A DNA stretch of 64,000 bases from Caballeronia sp. TF1N1 (GTDB taxonomy: Bacteria > Pseudomonadota > Gammaproteobacteria > Burkholderiales > Burkholderiaceae): positions 434,001-498,000 of the forward strand of contig NZ_CP084627.1 of assembly GCF_022878925.1 (NCBI RefSeq), in the 5' to 3' direction. Under the pieces are notes generated by a model. That model was not told the DNA's origin. It made no database searches and saw nothing but the letters and a program-made list of their open reading frames with translations. Below, piece after piece: positions 55,433-64,000 of this stretch. Within the stretch, counting starts at the first letter, position 1, and the number at the start of each line of letters is the position of its first letter. The position numbers and the translations under genes are program-made.

Positions 55433-56884
55433 TTGGACATCCACATCACCCTGCACGGCCGTCACGACCTCACGGGCCAGATCTACGGCCAGTTGCGCGC
55501 GGGCATCATCGAAGGGAGGCTTGCCGCTCATGCGCGCCTGCCGTCCACGCGCGATCTCGCCGCGCAGCTCGGCGTGTCTCGCAAGACGACGCTCGATGTA
55601 TTCGATCGCCTGATCGCCGAAGGTTTTCTTCGCACTCGCGCCGGCGATGGGACCTTCGTCGCCGATGGCCTCACGCGTCTGCCCGCCGCCCGCGCCGAGC
55701 CGACCTCGGCGCGCGCCCGCGCCACCGGCATCTGGCGCAAGATGCCCGAACGCATGTCGATGCCCATGCCGCCCGCCGACATCACGCTCGACTGCGATTT
55801 CAAGGGCGGCGTGACCGACAAGACGCTTTTCCCCTTCGATGCCTGGCGCCGCTGCGTCAACCAGGCGCTGCGCACGCAGGCGCGCACGGGCGGCGGCGTG
55901 GCGTCGTATCGCGATCCGGCCGGCGAGCAGGAGCTACGGCTCGGCATTGCGCGCTATCTGGCGTTCAGCCGCGCGGTGGTGTGCAACTGGCAGGACGTTC
56001 TCGTGACGCAAGGCGCACAGCAGGCGCTCGATCTGCTCGCGCGCGTGGTGGTCCAGCCGGGCGATGTCGTCGCGATGGAAGAGCCGGGTTATCCGCCTGC
56101 GCGCGCCATCTTCTCGGCGCTGCACGCGCGCATTGCGCACGTTCCCGTCGATGAGCACGGGATCGTCGTGGACAAGTTGCCGCGCAATACACGGCTCGTC
56201 TACGTGACGCCGTCGCATCAGTTTCCGCTCGGCATGCCGATGAGTCTCGCGCGCCGGATCGAACTACTCGAATGGGCAGCCAAACGCGGCGCGGTGATCG
56301 TCGAGGATGACTACGACGGCGAGTTTCGCTTCGAAGGGCGGCCGGTCGAGTCGCTGAAGAGCCTGGATCATGCAGGGTTGGTCGCGTATGTCGGCACGTT
56401 CTCGAAGACGCTTTTTCCGGATTTGCGGATTGGCTACGTGGTGCCGCCCGCGACGCTTTCCGAGCCGCTCTGGAACGCGCGGCAAGTTTGCGATCTGCAC
56501 GGCTGCATGCTCACGCAGACAGCGCTCGGCGCCTTCATGCTGGATGGCGAATATGCGAAACATTTGCGCCGCATGCACAAGGCGTATGCGCAACGCCGTG
56601 CCGCGTTGATCGCGCATCTGACTGGCGCTCTCGCGCACTGGTTCGAGCCGATGCCATCGACGGCCGGCATCCATCTGGTCGCGCGGCTTTTAGAGCCGTG
56701 GCAGGAAGCGCGCGTGGTCGCGGCGGCGCGCGAGGCGCAAGTGGGGTTGTACGGCATCGCGCCGTTTTATGCGGGCAAGCCGCTCTTGCAAGGCGTGTTG
56801 CTTGGATATGGCGGGACGAGCGTCCCGGCTATCGAGCGTGGGTTGAAGCGGCTGGCGGGGGTTATGGCGGGGATGAGGGCGTAG
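55433..56884 (+). CDS. MocR/PdxR-type regulator (GntR HTH plus aminotransferase-like domain)
   Basis: A 483-residue second MocR-type protein, only distantly similar to the one at 53634. HTH: LPSTRDLAAQLGVSRKTTLD; aminotransferase-like part: NWQDVLVTQGAQQALDLLAR, VYVTPSHQFPLGMPMS, IVEDDYDGEFRFEG and VGTFSKTLFPDLRIGYV with the PLP lysine. It resembles the PdxR branch. A TTG at 55433 is the likely start as the domain begins right after; no convincing ribosome binding site was found. The target is unknown; no PLP-synthesis gene is next to it. Confidence 0.85.
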   Translation: MDIHITLHGRHDLTGQIYGQLRAGIIEGRLAAHARLPSTRDLAAQLGVSRKTTLDVFDRLIAEGFLRTRAGDGTFVADGLTRLPAARAEPTSARARATGIWRKMPERMSMPMPPADITLDCDFKGGVTDKTLFPFDAWRRCVNQALRTQARTGGGVASYRDPAGEQELRLGIARYLAFSRAVVCNWQDVLVTQGAQQALDLLARVVVQPGDVVAMEEPGYPPARAIFSALHARIAHVPVDEHGIVVDKLPRNTRLVYVTPSHQFPLGMPMSLARRIELLEWAAKRGAVIVEDDYDGEFRFEGRPVESLKSLDHAGLVAYVGTFSKTLFPDLRIGYVVPPATLSEPLWNARQVCDLHGCMLTQTALGAFMLDGEYAKHLRRMHKAYAQRRAALIAHLTGALAHWFEPMPSTAGIHLVARLLEPWQEARVVAAAREAQVGLYGIAPFYAGKPLLQGVLLGYGGTSVPAIERGLKRLAGVMAGMRA

Positions 56885-56906
56885 GCGCTTGTTTGCGTAT
56901 CGCGCG

Positions 56907-56937
56907 ACGCGCTGTCGTCATGCAGACAACAGCGCGT
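56907..56937. terminator. hairpin between convergent genes
   Basis: ACGCGCTGT and ACAGCGCGT form a perfect 9-bp stem with a 13-base loop, placed between the MocR gene and the opposing TAXI gene. No T-run; a shared, possibly weak terminator. Confidence 0.45.
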
Positions 56938-56946
56938 GCGTTCACG

Positions 56947-58089
56947 TCATTGATCGCACAGCAACAACACCTTCTCCTGCGCGGTGCAACTTGCTTTCTT
57001 CATTTTTGGCGCGGCGCCATCCGTCGAACGCGCCGATACGGTCTGCGCGCCGCCTTGCGATTGCTGCGCGAGCGCCGCGCGCTTGGCGATGCACGACCGC
57101 AAATGCTTTTCAACCGGCGGATAGTACTTCCAGCCCTTCGTCAGCGGCGGCAGTTCGAGATGCACCTGTTTCCACTTCGGATGCCCGCTCGCCTGCAGCG
57201 TATCGAAGTTCGTGCAGAGCGAATCGGCGAATTTCGACATCGCGCCGACGGTGCCGCGCAGACCATAGTCATACGTCACGAGGAACGCCTTGACCGTGAG
57301 CGTTGGCGTGTCCTCCTGAATCCAGTTCGGATAGCTCGATGTGCGGATCGTCGCCGGGAAATACGTTTGCTTGGCGCGCGCGGTTTCAGGCGCGGCCGGG
57401 TCCAGACGCAACAGCTTGATCTGCTGCAGCAGTTCCGGGTTCATGTCCTGAAAGAGCTTGGCAGGCTGTCCCGCGACGATCACCGCGACGTCGATCTTGC
57501 GCACGATCAGCTTTGCGAGCGCGTCCTCGTTGCTATAGTGCTGCGCGTTCTGATCGGCGATAGGTTCACCGAACATCAGCCGATACAGCGTCGCCGACGA
57601 CTGCGCCGTGCCGCTTCCGAGCAGCCCCACGCTAATGTTCTTGTCCTTGATTTCCTGGATGTACTTGAGCGGCGAATCCGAACGCACGACGAAGTAAATC
57701 TCTTCGTCGTAAAGCGGCATGATGAGGCGCAGCGGCTTGATGATATTGCCGGCATCGGCGTTACCGGACGCGGCCATATCGACGTAAGCCTGATATACGT
57801 CCGACTGAACGAGCGCGAATTTCACGCCGGGTTCATAGCGCATGCGCTGCACGTTTTCCGCCGATCCTTTGGAAGAAAGCACTTCCAGTTCCATGCCGGC
57901 GGGGTCGGCCACGTACTTGGACAGGTCCTGACCGATCTGGATATACGTGCCGCGATCCGGCCCGGTAGTGATTTTGTAGGGCACGGCGTCGGCGGCGAAA
58001 CTCGTCCCCGTGACGCTTGCGAAACCAATTACGGCAAGGAGGGCAAGCGCACCTCGCGCGGCGTTCCGCATGATTTTCGTGGAGAACAT
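56947..58089 (-). CDS. TAXI-family TRAP transporter solute-binding protein
   Basis: A 380-residue periplasmic protein: signal peptide of about 33 residues ending SFAA, then the TAXI family core (YKITTGPDRGTYIQIGQDLS, PGVKFALVQSDVYQAYVDMA, ISVGLLGSGTAQSSATLYRL). It would bind a solute for a TRAP transporter, but the usual membrane subunit is not adjacent, so the partner is elsewhere. The C-terminal 40 residues are Ser/Thr/Ala-rich with two Cys. GAGGG precedes the ATG at 58089. Confidence 0.85.
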   Translation of the reverse strand: MFSTKIMRNAARGALALLAVIGFASVTGTSFAADAVPYKITTGPDRGTYIQIGQDLSKYVADPAGMELEVLSSKGSAENVQRMRYEPGVKFALVQSDVYQAYVDMAASGNADAGNIIKPLRLIMPLYDEEIYFVVRSDSPLKYIQEIKDKNISVGLLGSGTAQSSATLYRLMFGEPIADQNAQHYSNEDALAKLIVRKIDVAVIVAGQPAKLFQDMNPELLQQIKLLRLDPAAPETARAKQTYFPATIRTSSYPNWIQEDTPTLTVKAFLVTYDYGLRGTVGAMSKFADSLCTNFDTLQASGHPKWKQVHLELPPLTKGWKYYPPVEKHLRSCIAKRAALAQQSQGGAQTVSARSTDGAAPKMKKASCTAQEKVLLLCDQ

Positions 58090-58625
58090 GATTGACCCTC
58101 GATTCTTGAGTTGGACGGGTGCTGTGGAACACGCGCGATGCGAGAGCGTCGCATCGTGCGAAATCGGTTATGCGTTTCTGCGCGCGGGCTAGTTTTAGCC
58201 GATGCAGTTTGTTCTGGCGACTCTTTCCGTTCGCGAGATGCCGGGTTCTTTCCGGGCACGTTGCTGTGCCAAAAAAGCTTTGTCTCCGTTAATGCTTTTT
58301 TCCTGATTTGCTTCGTTCTTTGGATGCTTATTTCTTGCTCGCACACCCGCCGATGTGCGTCGTCTCTTCCGTCGAGTCTCGTCTCCCGAGACATCGCCGC
58401 TTTAGAAGCGATTTGATATTCGAGACCTCGCTCCTTCAAAGATGCTTCGTTTCCCGAGTCGGGCTTCTTCAGATTCGCGTCGTTACCGAGACTCTTCTAT
58501 TTCTGAAGCGCTCTCTTCGGAGCCGCTTCGATTTCGCAAGGCGCCTTGCTTGCGTGGTTGCCTTTCACCCGCAGAGCGCCGACTCTTCATTCAATGCGCT
58601 CTTCCATGTTTCTATCTCCCCATCT
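58090..58625. other. pyrimidine-rich gap between TAXI and zinc-ribbon genes
   Basis: A 536-base gap, strongly T/C-rich on the plus strand (purine-rich on the minus strand, from which the TAXI gene is read). It has several short inverted repeats, including GATGCGA-GAGCG-TCGCATC at 58137-58155 and GTCTCG/CGAGAC elements around 58378-58395. A minus-strand frame of 136 residues exists across part of it, but I see no ribosome binding site or family. Nothing else is supported. Confidence 0.45.
58137..58155. repeat. inverted repeat upstream of the TAXI gene
   Basis: GATGCGA and TCGCATC, 7 bases each, around GAGCG, about 50-65 bases before the start of the minus-strand TAXI gene. Candidate operator or leader hairpin. 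Confidence 0.35.
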
Positions 58626-60770
58626 TCACGGCGCCGACTTCGAAGCCGCGCCGCTCGTCCAACCGTATTGCTTGATGGCGCGTTCCAGTTCTTCGGTCTT
58701 GTCCGCGTCCATATGCGCCGATACGTTCGATGCGCCAAACGACGCGGCAGCGCGCGGGCTTGCTGCGGGCGGGCTGATCGCGGGCGCGGCGGCGAGTTGA
58801 GCTTGCGGCGCGGTATTGCGCACGGCGACAGGCGTCGCGCCAGTCGCCGTCGATGACGTCGATGCATGCGGTGCGGCACCCGACGCCGACGGCGCGACAT
58901 ACATCCCGTTGGACGTGCTGCCGCGATTGGACGTCGCATCGTACATGCCGTTATTCGATGCGCCGCCGCCCGTCGCGGTCGCTCCGCGATTCTGCGGCGC
59001 GACGTACATCTCATCGCTCGCGTTGGCGTGATTGGCGGAAGAGGCATCGTACAGGCCGGTCGACGCGGTGTTGCGCGTCGCGCCGGTTTGAGGCGCGGGC
59101 CGCGTGTTGGCTGCCACGGCGGCGGGCGCGGTGCGACTCGTCCCCGGAGGCGGCGCAGCGTTGGCGGGCGCCGTGCGCGTCGCCGTGGTCGTCACGGGCG
59201 CGGGCGTCAGCACAGCAACCGAAGGAGCGGCCGTGGCTGCAACAGCGGAAGGCGCGGGCGTCGTGGAAGGCACGGCAGGCGCTGTCGTCGCTGCCGTTGT
59301 CCTTGCGGCAGGCAAGGCATTGCCGGAAGTCGCCGGTGCCACCGTCGCCGTCGCCGTCGCAGCGGACGGTGCGAACATCTTCGCGGCAGGCAATTCAACG
59401 GCCGAAGTCGCAGGCGCATTGGCCGGGGCAACATTAGCCGTAGCAGCAGGCCCAACCGTCGCCGCGGTAATGGCATTCGTAGCCGCCTGAGCCCGCGCGA
59501 TCTTCTCCGCGCGCGAATCAGTCGATGCATCCCGCGCTTCGTCGATCGCATCCCGCCGTGCCGCCGCTGCCGTTCCGCGCTGCGCGGCGTGCCGCTCAAC
59601 CACGGTCTTCGGCGCGATGGTCACGGTCTTGACCGGCGGTGTCGCAACTTCCAAGTTCGCAGTGGTCGCAGGCTTGCCGACGTTGGCGGCAACCACGCTG
59701 GCAGGCGCGGCGGGCGCCGGGGCAGCAGCCGTCACCGCCGATGGCAGCGGCTTCTTCGCGCCCGCAGGCGTCGCGACCATCCAGCCCGCGTGCGAGATGA
59801 CGCGTTCTAGCATCGCTTGCGACTCGCCATTGCCGCCATCGATAGCGAGCGCTTCGCCCGCGTTCTGCTGCACACACGACCATGCCGAAGTCCGCTCGCA
59901 GGCCCGCGCCAGTTGCAGCGCGGCGTCGCGTTGCAACTCGCGCTTCGCGAGTTCGTCTTTCATCGAATCGTAGTCGGGGCGCGTCTGCAATGACGCGGGA
60001 ACGGTCTTGAGGCGCGCGCGCGCCAGCGTCAGGTCATGCTGATCCAGCGCAAGGCGCACGCTGCGCAGCGTATCGCCGGAAACGGACGCGCGGGCATCGG
60101 CCGAGGCATTGCCCGCGCCTGTCGCCACATTTGGGTTCACGTTCGGCGCGGTACCCGGCACGAGCGAGCTGAATCTGGAATCGATCGCGCCAGAGACACT
60201 GTGATCGGCGGACGGCGAGGCGTCGTCATCGTTCGAATCGCCGTATTGCAAATAAGCGGCCGCGCCGAGCGCGAGCACGACCGAACAAACGCCCGCGATG
60301 ACCGTCTTACGTTTCGACCAGGATTCGGAGCCGGGCAGCGCGTCGGGATCGCGGCCGGTGTTCGCATAAGCGCTGCGCGCGGATTCCTCAAGGCGCTTCG
60401 CCCGATGCTCCGCCGCCTTTTGCGCGATACGTTCGCTCGCGCGTTTCGGGTCCCAACCCGCGGGCCAGCCGCGTTCCGTTGCGGGGTCTTCCGGCAGCGC
60501 GCCGGAAGCGGAGGCGCCAGCGCCAGCCGATGCGGCGGCGGAAGCCGTTGCCGAGGTCGACATCGACGGAAGCGGTTTGGAAAGCGTCTGCTCGAACATA
60601 TTGACGCGCGGCCGTTCTTGCGGTGCGGCGGCCTGGCGCGGTTGAGCGGACGCGGCGGTACGATCCGCGCCGCAGTTTGGACAACTGTCGGCGTTTTTGC
60701 GCATCGTGCTGCCGCAACGCTGGCAGACGACGGAGAACATGGATGCAGGAAACGTCAGACGCGTGGTCAT
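58626..60770 (-). CDS. zinc-ribbon membrane protein with Ala/Pro/Thr-rich tail
   Basis: About 714 residues. The N-terminus has a zinc ribbon (CQRCGSTMRKNADSCPNCGA), an Ala/Ser-rich linker, a single membrane segment (KTVIAGVCSVVLALGAAAYL, near residue 160) and then a helical region (LDQHDLTLARARLKTVPASL). The C-terminal 350 residues are low-complexity Ala/Pro/Thr, followed by four short repeats around MYDA and MYVAP motifs. GAGGG lies nine bases before the ATG at 60770, which I prefer to the Met at 60740. Function unknown; a membrane-anchored protein with the zinc ribbon inside is the simplest topology. Confidence 0.75.
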   Translation of the reverse strand: MTTRLTFPASMFSVVCQRCGSTMRKNADSCPNCGADRTAASAQPRQAAAPQERPRVNMFEQTLSKPLPSMSTSATASAAASAGAGASASGALPEDPATERGWPAGWDPKRASERIAQKAAEHRAKRLEESARSAYANTGRDPDALPGSESWSKRKTVIAGVCSVVLALGAAAYLQYGDSNDDDASPSADHSVSGAIDSRFSSLVPGTAPNVNPNVATGAGNASADARASVSGDTLRSVRLALDQHDLTLARARLKTVPASLQTRPDYDSMKDELAKRELQRDAALQLARACERTSAWSCVQQNAGEALAIDGGNGESQAMLERVISHAGWMVATPAGAKKPLPSAVTAAAPAPAAPASVVAANVGKPATTANLEVATPPVKTVTIAPKTVVERHAAQRGTAAAARRDAIDEARDASTDSRAEKIARAQAATNAITAATVGPAATANVAPANAPATSAVELPAAKMFAPSAATATATVAPATSGNALPAARTTAATTAPAVPSTTPAPSAVAATAAPSVAVLTPAPVTTTATRTAPANAAPPPGTSRTAPAAVAANTRPAPQTGATRNTASTGLYDASSANHANASDEMYVAPQNRGATATGGGASNNGMYDATSNRGSTSNGMYVAPSASGAAPHASTSSTATGATPVAVRNTAPQAQLAAAPAISPPAASPRAAASFGASNVSAHMDADKTEELERAIKQYGWTSGAASKSAP
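58895..59060 (-). repeat. MYDA/MYVAP motif repeats in the tail of the zinc-ribbon protein
   Basis: Four units in reading order: GLYDASS, EMYVAPQNRG, GMYDATSNRG and GMYVAPSASG, spaced 15-20 residues apart, alternating two versions. They lie in the low-complexity tail of the 58626-60770 product. Confidence 0.55.
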
Positions 60771-61497
60771 GCTTTTAAGCCCTCGAAGGACATGTGCGAT
60801 AACGTGGCCGCTTGAGTGCCTATACTGGCTTCGGACCGCCCGCAATCGCGCGCGCGAAGTCCTGCGGCAACAATCCTTCGTATCGTTTGTCGGGCGCGAA
60901 TGTATGTCGAATGAACATCGACTGCGTGCGTCCGAAAAACGAAAGTCCGAATATCGTTGAAGCGAGTTCGGACGTCAATCGCGTTTCGCACCTACCTCGG
61001 GCCGCCTGAATTTAAGCGACTACATCATCGCGCCGGCGGCACGCGAAACTCCGTGCTCCCAGCGCGCCTCGTAACCGCGCCTTTTGATGGCGCTGGCCCT
61101 CGTGTCGATACGAAAACGCGGCCGGGACTGGTGCGCCCGCGTCGCCGTTTCAGGGCTTCGCGGCCAAGCGCCACGCATCGCTCTCTCACAATGTTTTTGA
61201 CATTCTGGGCGCGCGGCGGCGGTTTCGTGACGCCAATCCTTAGCCAATAACCGACAAGGGCGAACGACCGCGCGATAACCCACTGATGCAAAAGCGGTTA
61301 GGGCGCGAAATGAAACCCGTTCGCACGTTGCATGGCGGATACGAACTGCCTCGCGCGCCGGCGCGAACGTTTGCGCCGTGCGTGAGCGAAAGTGCGGACA
61401 ATTTAGCCATCCGAAGCAATTCGCGATAAGCGGAAGGCCGCGACGCGAACCCGGAAGTTCAGCGCCGCGGCCTCGATTTGCAGCTTATGCGACCGGC
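60771..61497. other. long gap upstream of the zinc-ribbon gene
   Basis: 727 bases without a supported gene. It has the inverted pair GTCCGAA (60945-60951) and TTCGGAC (60967-60973), with a third GTCCGAA at 60930-60936. The zinc-ribbon gene promoter is presumably here. No terminator with a T-run was found for the dehydrogenase ending at 61498. Short frames in it lack ribosome binding sites. Confidence 0.4.
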
Positions 61498-63081
61498 TTA
61501 TTCAGCCAGTTGCAACTTGCCGTCGATGCGACGATTCAGACCCAGCGGATTCTCGGTCTTCAGCGCGTCGGGCAGAAGCGCATCCGGCAGGTCCTGATAG
61601 CTCACCGGACGCAGGAAGCGGTTGATCGCGAGGCTGCCGACCGAGGTCGAACGGCCATCCGCCGTGGACGGATACGGGCCGCCGTGAACCATCGCGTGGC
61701 CCACTTCGACGCCCGTGCCAAAACCGTTCACCAGAATGCGGCCCGTGCGGCGTTCGAGCGCCGGGAGGAAGTCGCGCGCTTCGGCGTAATCGGCTTCGTC
61801 GATATGCAGCGCCGACGTCAACTGGCCTTCGAGCGATTCGATCAGGTCCAGCATCGTCTTCTGATCCGGGCAGCGCACCACCAGCGACGACGCGCCGAAA
61901 ATCTCTTCCTGCAGCGCGTGGTTCTTGAGGAAGTTCGCAGCCGTGGTCGAGAACAGCGCCGACTGGCCTTGATTGTCGCTCTTCGCTTCGACGCCGCGCG
62001 CGAGCGTCTTCACGTCCGCCTGGCTCGAAGCCTTGTCGATCGCGCCTTCGTACGCCTTGTGGATGCCCGGCGTGAGCATGGTCTGCGCAGCCGTCTCCGT
62101 CAGCGCCGCCGATGCCGCCGCGATGAACTTGTCCAGGTCAGGACTATCGACGGCGAGGATCAGGCCAGGGTTCGTGCAGAACTGGCCCGCGCCGAGCACG
62201 AGCGATTGCACGAATGCCTTCGCGATGGCTTCGCCACGGTTCTTGAGCGCGGCCGGGAACAACACGACCGGGTTGATGCTGCTCATTTCCGCATAGACGG
62301 GAATGGGTTCCTTACGCTCGGCGGCGAGCTTCATCAGCGCCGTACCGCCTCCGCGCGAGCCCGTGAAGCCTGCTGCCTTGATGCGGTTGTCCTTGACGAG
62401 GCCCTGGCCGATGTCACGACCGCTGTCGAACAGCAGCGAGAACGTGCCTTCGGGCATGCCGCAGTCCTTCACGGCCTTTTGCACCGCGCGGCCGACGAGT
62501 TCCGCCGTGCCTGGATGCGCCGAGTGCGCCTTGACGATCACCGGGCAGCCGGCGGCGAGCGCGGAAGCCGTATCGCCGCCCGCGACCGAGAACGCCAGCG
62601 GGAAGTTGCTCGCGCCGAACACGGCGACCGGGCCGACGCCGATGTGACGCAGACGCAGATCCACGCGCGGCAGCGGCTTGCGTTCGGGTTGCGCCGGGTC
62701 GATGCGCACGCCGAGATAGTCGCCGTTACGCACCACTTCCGCGAACATACGCAGTTGGCCGACCGTGCGGCCGCGTTCGCCCTCGATCCGTCCGCGCGGC
62801 AATCCGCTTTCGATGATGCAGCGCTCGACCAGGTCGTCGCCGATGTCGAGGATATTTTGCGCGATGGTTTCGAGGAATTTCGCGCGCGCTTCGGGCGCGG
62901 TTTCGCGATATACGTCGAACGCGGCCCAGGCGAGGGCGGCTGCGCGGTCGAGATCGGCGAGCGTGGCGCCCCCGAATGCCGGTTCGATGGCCGCGCCCGT
63001 CGACGCGTTGACGGCCTTGATCGAGCCGTTGCTGCCGAAAATGGATTGCTGGCCGATGAGCAGATTGCCTGTGAGTTGCAT
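61498..63081 (-). CDS. alpha-ketoglutarate semialdehyde dehydrogenase
   Basis: A 527-residue aldehyde dehydrogenase. The NAD(P) site GFTGSRGGG (about 238-246), the general base Glu265 (VYAEMSS) and the catalytic Cys302 in GQFCTNPG are present. [20 protein letters not shown] is typical of 2,5-dioxovalerate dehydrogenases, which make 2-oxoglutarate at the end of sugar-acid (galactarate, glucarate, arabinonate) or hydroxyproline breakdown. AAGGA lies before the ATG at 63081. Divergent from a LysR gene. Confidence 0.9.
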   Translation of the reverse strand: MQLTGNLLIGQQSIFGSNGSIKAVNASTGAAIEPAFGGATLADLDRAAALAWAAFDVYRETAPEARAKFLETIAQNILDIGDDLVERCIIESGLPRGRIEGERGRTVGQLRMFAEVVRNGDYLGVRIDPAQPERKPLPRVDLRLRHIGVGPVAVFGASNFPLAFSVAGGDTASALAAGCPVIVKAHSAHPGTAELVGRAVQKAVKDCGMPEGTFSLLFDSGRDIGQGLVKDNRIKAAGFTGSRGGGTALMKLAAERKEPIPVYAEMSSINPVVLFPAALKNRGEAIAKAFVQSLVLGAGQFCTNPGLILAVDSPDLDKFIAAASAALTETAAQTMLTPGIHKAYEGAIDKASSQADVKTLARGVEAKSDNQGQSALFSTTAANFLKNHALQEEIFGASSLVVRCPDQKTMLDLIESLEGQLTSALHIDEADYAEARDFLPALERRTGRILVNGFGTGVEVGHAMVHGGPYPSTADGRSTSVGSLAINRFLRPVSYQDLPDALLPDALKTENPLGLNRRIDGKLQLAE

Positions 63082-63147
63082 GGTGTCTCGTCCTTGACTT
63101 GAGTGAGTCGTAGCGACTGCGGCGGATGCGAGCGTCGCGCTGCGCCG

Positions 63148-63179
63148 ACTATACGGCGCGAGAGGCGCCGCTGTATAGT
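63148..63179. promoter_or_regulatory. palindrome with outward -10 elements, dehydrogenase / LysR gap
   Basis: Left arm ACTATACGGCGC (63148-63159) and right arm GCGCCG-CTG-TATAGT (63165-63179) are inverted copies apart from a 3-base insert. Each arm ends in TATAGT read outward, so each could be the -10 of one divergent gene, with the LysR protein controlling both. Confidence 0.5.
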
Positions 63180-63246
63180 GAATCCTTTCCATCGAGTGAT
63201 CGCTTTCTGGAATCACCCCGCCTTTTTCTTCCGCATCGTTTGTCGC

Positions 63247-64000
63247 ATGAAAAACACCCTGGATGTTCTGATGTCGCGGCTGCGCATGAAGCAATTGCAG
63301 TTGCTGATCGCGCTCGACGACCATAAATCGCTGCATAAAGCATCGAGCGCCATGGCGATGACTCAGTCCGCCGCTTCCAAGGCGCTCGCCGAACTCGAAT
63401 CGATGCTGGAAGCGCCCTTGTTCGAGCGCGCCAAGAGCGGGGTGATTCCCAACCCGTTCGGCCGCGCCGTGGTGCGCTATGCGCGTCTGTTGGCCGCCGA
63501 TCTGAGCGCGCTTTGCCAGGAAGTCGCGCAGATTCGCGCGGGCACGGGCGGGCGGCTGACGGTCGGCACGATCATGGGCGCGGTGCCGGGCGTGGTCGCG
63601 CCGATCGTCGGCGAGATGCACGCGAAGCATCCGGACCTTGCCATCGAAATTGTCGAGGACACCAGCGCGCGCATGCTCGGCATGCTGGACGACGGCCATG
63701 TCGATCTCGTGATCGGCCGCGCAAGCGTGTCGGACCAGCCGACAAAGTACCACTATCAGCCGCTCGCCGACGAACCGCTTGCCATTGTCGTGGGACAGGA
63801 CCATCCGCGCGCGGCGGGACGCGAAGTCGGGCTCGCGGAACTGGCGGGTCATCGCTGGGTGACATACCCGAGTTATCTGCCGATGAGCGCGCTGCTCGAA
63901 CGCGAACTCGACCTCGCCGGCTTGCCGATGCCGGCGAACCCCATCTCCACCGCGTCGCCGCTCGTGACGGTCACGCTTTTGCAGCAGAGCGCGGATATGG
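63247..64000 (+). CDS. LysR-family regulator, truncated by the window end
   Basis: 251 residues are visible and the frame is still open at the last base. The winged helix is residues 12-70 ([40 protein letters not shown]), followed by an effector domain starting [20 protein letters not shown]. The ATG at 63247 fits the domain start. It lies divergent from ketoglutarate semialdehyde dehydrogenase, which it probably regulates together with itself. The last part of about 50-60 residues lies beyond the window. Confidence 0.9.
   Translation, partial: MKNTLDVLMSRLRMKQLQLLIALDDHKSLHKASSAMAMTQSAASKALAELESMLEAPLFERAKSGVIPNPFGRAVVRYARLLAADLSALCQEVAQIRAGTGGRLTVGTIMGAVPGVVAPIVGEMHAKHPDLAIEIVEDTSARMLGMLDDGHVDLVIGRASVSDQPTKYHYQPLADEPLAIVVGQDHPRAAGREVGLAELAGHRWVTYPSYLPMSALLERELDLAGLPMPANPISTASPLVTVTLLQQSADM

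Noticed and set aside
58029..58439. A 136-residue minus-strand frame in the gap before the TAXI gene
   Set aside because: It overlaps the signal peptide of the TAXI gene, has no ribosome binding site and reads as charged low-complexity sequence.
61378..63102. A 574-residue plus-strand frame opposite the semialdehyde dehydrogenase
   Set aside because: Arg/His/Ala-rich shadow of a well-supported aldehyde dehydrogenase with catalytic Cys and Glu.

Overview
The window is chromosomal DNA of a high-GC betaproteobacterium. The best guess is a Burkholderiaceae member of the Caballeronia/Paraburkholderia type. This rests on strong G/C bias at third codon positions, the double-length UvrA, the E. coli-type PyrB with an N-terminal extension, the Tad pilus gene order and the ketoglutarate-semialdehyde dehydrogenase next to a LysR gene. 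No rRNA, tRNA, insertion sequence, phage or CRISPR array was seen.

Layout. 1-1158: 3' part of a DUF1996 protein. 1180-9318: a complete reductive pyrimidine catabolism cluster, with a divergent RutR-like TetR regulator, N-carbamoyl-beta-alanine amidohydrolase, preT, preA, an NCS1 transporter and dihydropyrimidinase. A promoter overlapped by a perfect palindrome lies in the divergent gap. 9440-16642: housekeeping and mixed genes: CDP-diacylglycerol pyrophosphatase, a degenerate-looking BrnT/BrnA toxin-antitoxin pair, a small conserved gene, pyrB with an HTH-like N-terminal extension, YjbQ, a BON-like exported protein, an NfeD-slipin pair, a CMD/AhpD protein, 3-methyladenine glycosylase and a small membrane protein. 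17141-29293: a 12-kb tad/cpa operon for a Flp type IVb pilus: prepilin, attenuator-like hairpin, prepilin peptidase, CpaB, secretin, lipoprotein, CpaE, CpaF, TadB, TadC, TadD, TadE, TadF and a von Willebrand TadG. Most genes from cpaE onward overlap by 1-4 bases.

29366-35691: a basic Lys/Ala-rich protein, a LysR regulator divergent from a periplasmic amino-acid-binding protein and an AstE/aspartoacylase-like hydrolase, a methyltransferase pseudogene with two frameshifts, and a Tat-exported GH28 pectinase. 36009-43726: a LexA box, a 1,952-residue tandem UvrA, an ACT-domain protein and a DUF445 protein. 43731-45110: an unrecognised protein built of five 90-residue repeats, the most novel-looking gene here. 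45520-50714: an NTF2-like gene, a glycogen debranching enzyme and a GH63-type glucosidase. 50845-56884: a small membrane protein running into a convergent FdhF/YdeP molybdopterin oxidoreductase, then two MocR-type regulators flanking a small winged-helix protein. 56947-64000: a TAXI TRAP binding protein, a zinc-ribbon membrane protein with an Ala/Pro/Thr-rich tail, ketoglutarate-semialdehyde dehydrogenase, and the start of a divergent LysR gene.

How the genes fit together. The pyd cluster imports uracil or thymine, reduces it (PreTA), opens the ring (dihydropyrimidinase) and releases beta-alanine, CO2 and ammonia (amidohydrolase) under RutR-like control. The tad operon builds an adhesive pilus. 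Pectinase and semialdehyde dehydrogenase would suit use of plant galacturonate or other sugar acids, although the two are 26 kb apart and this link is inference.
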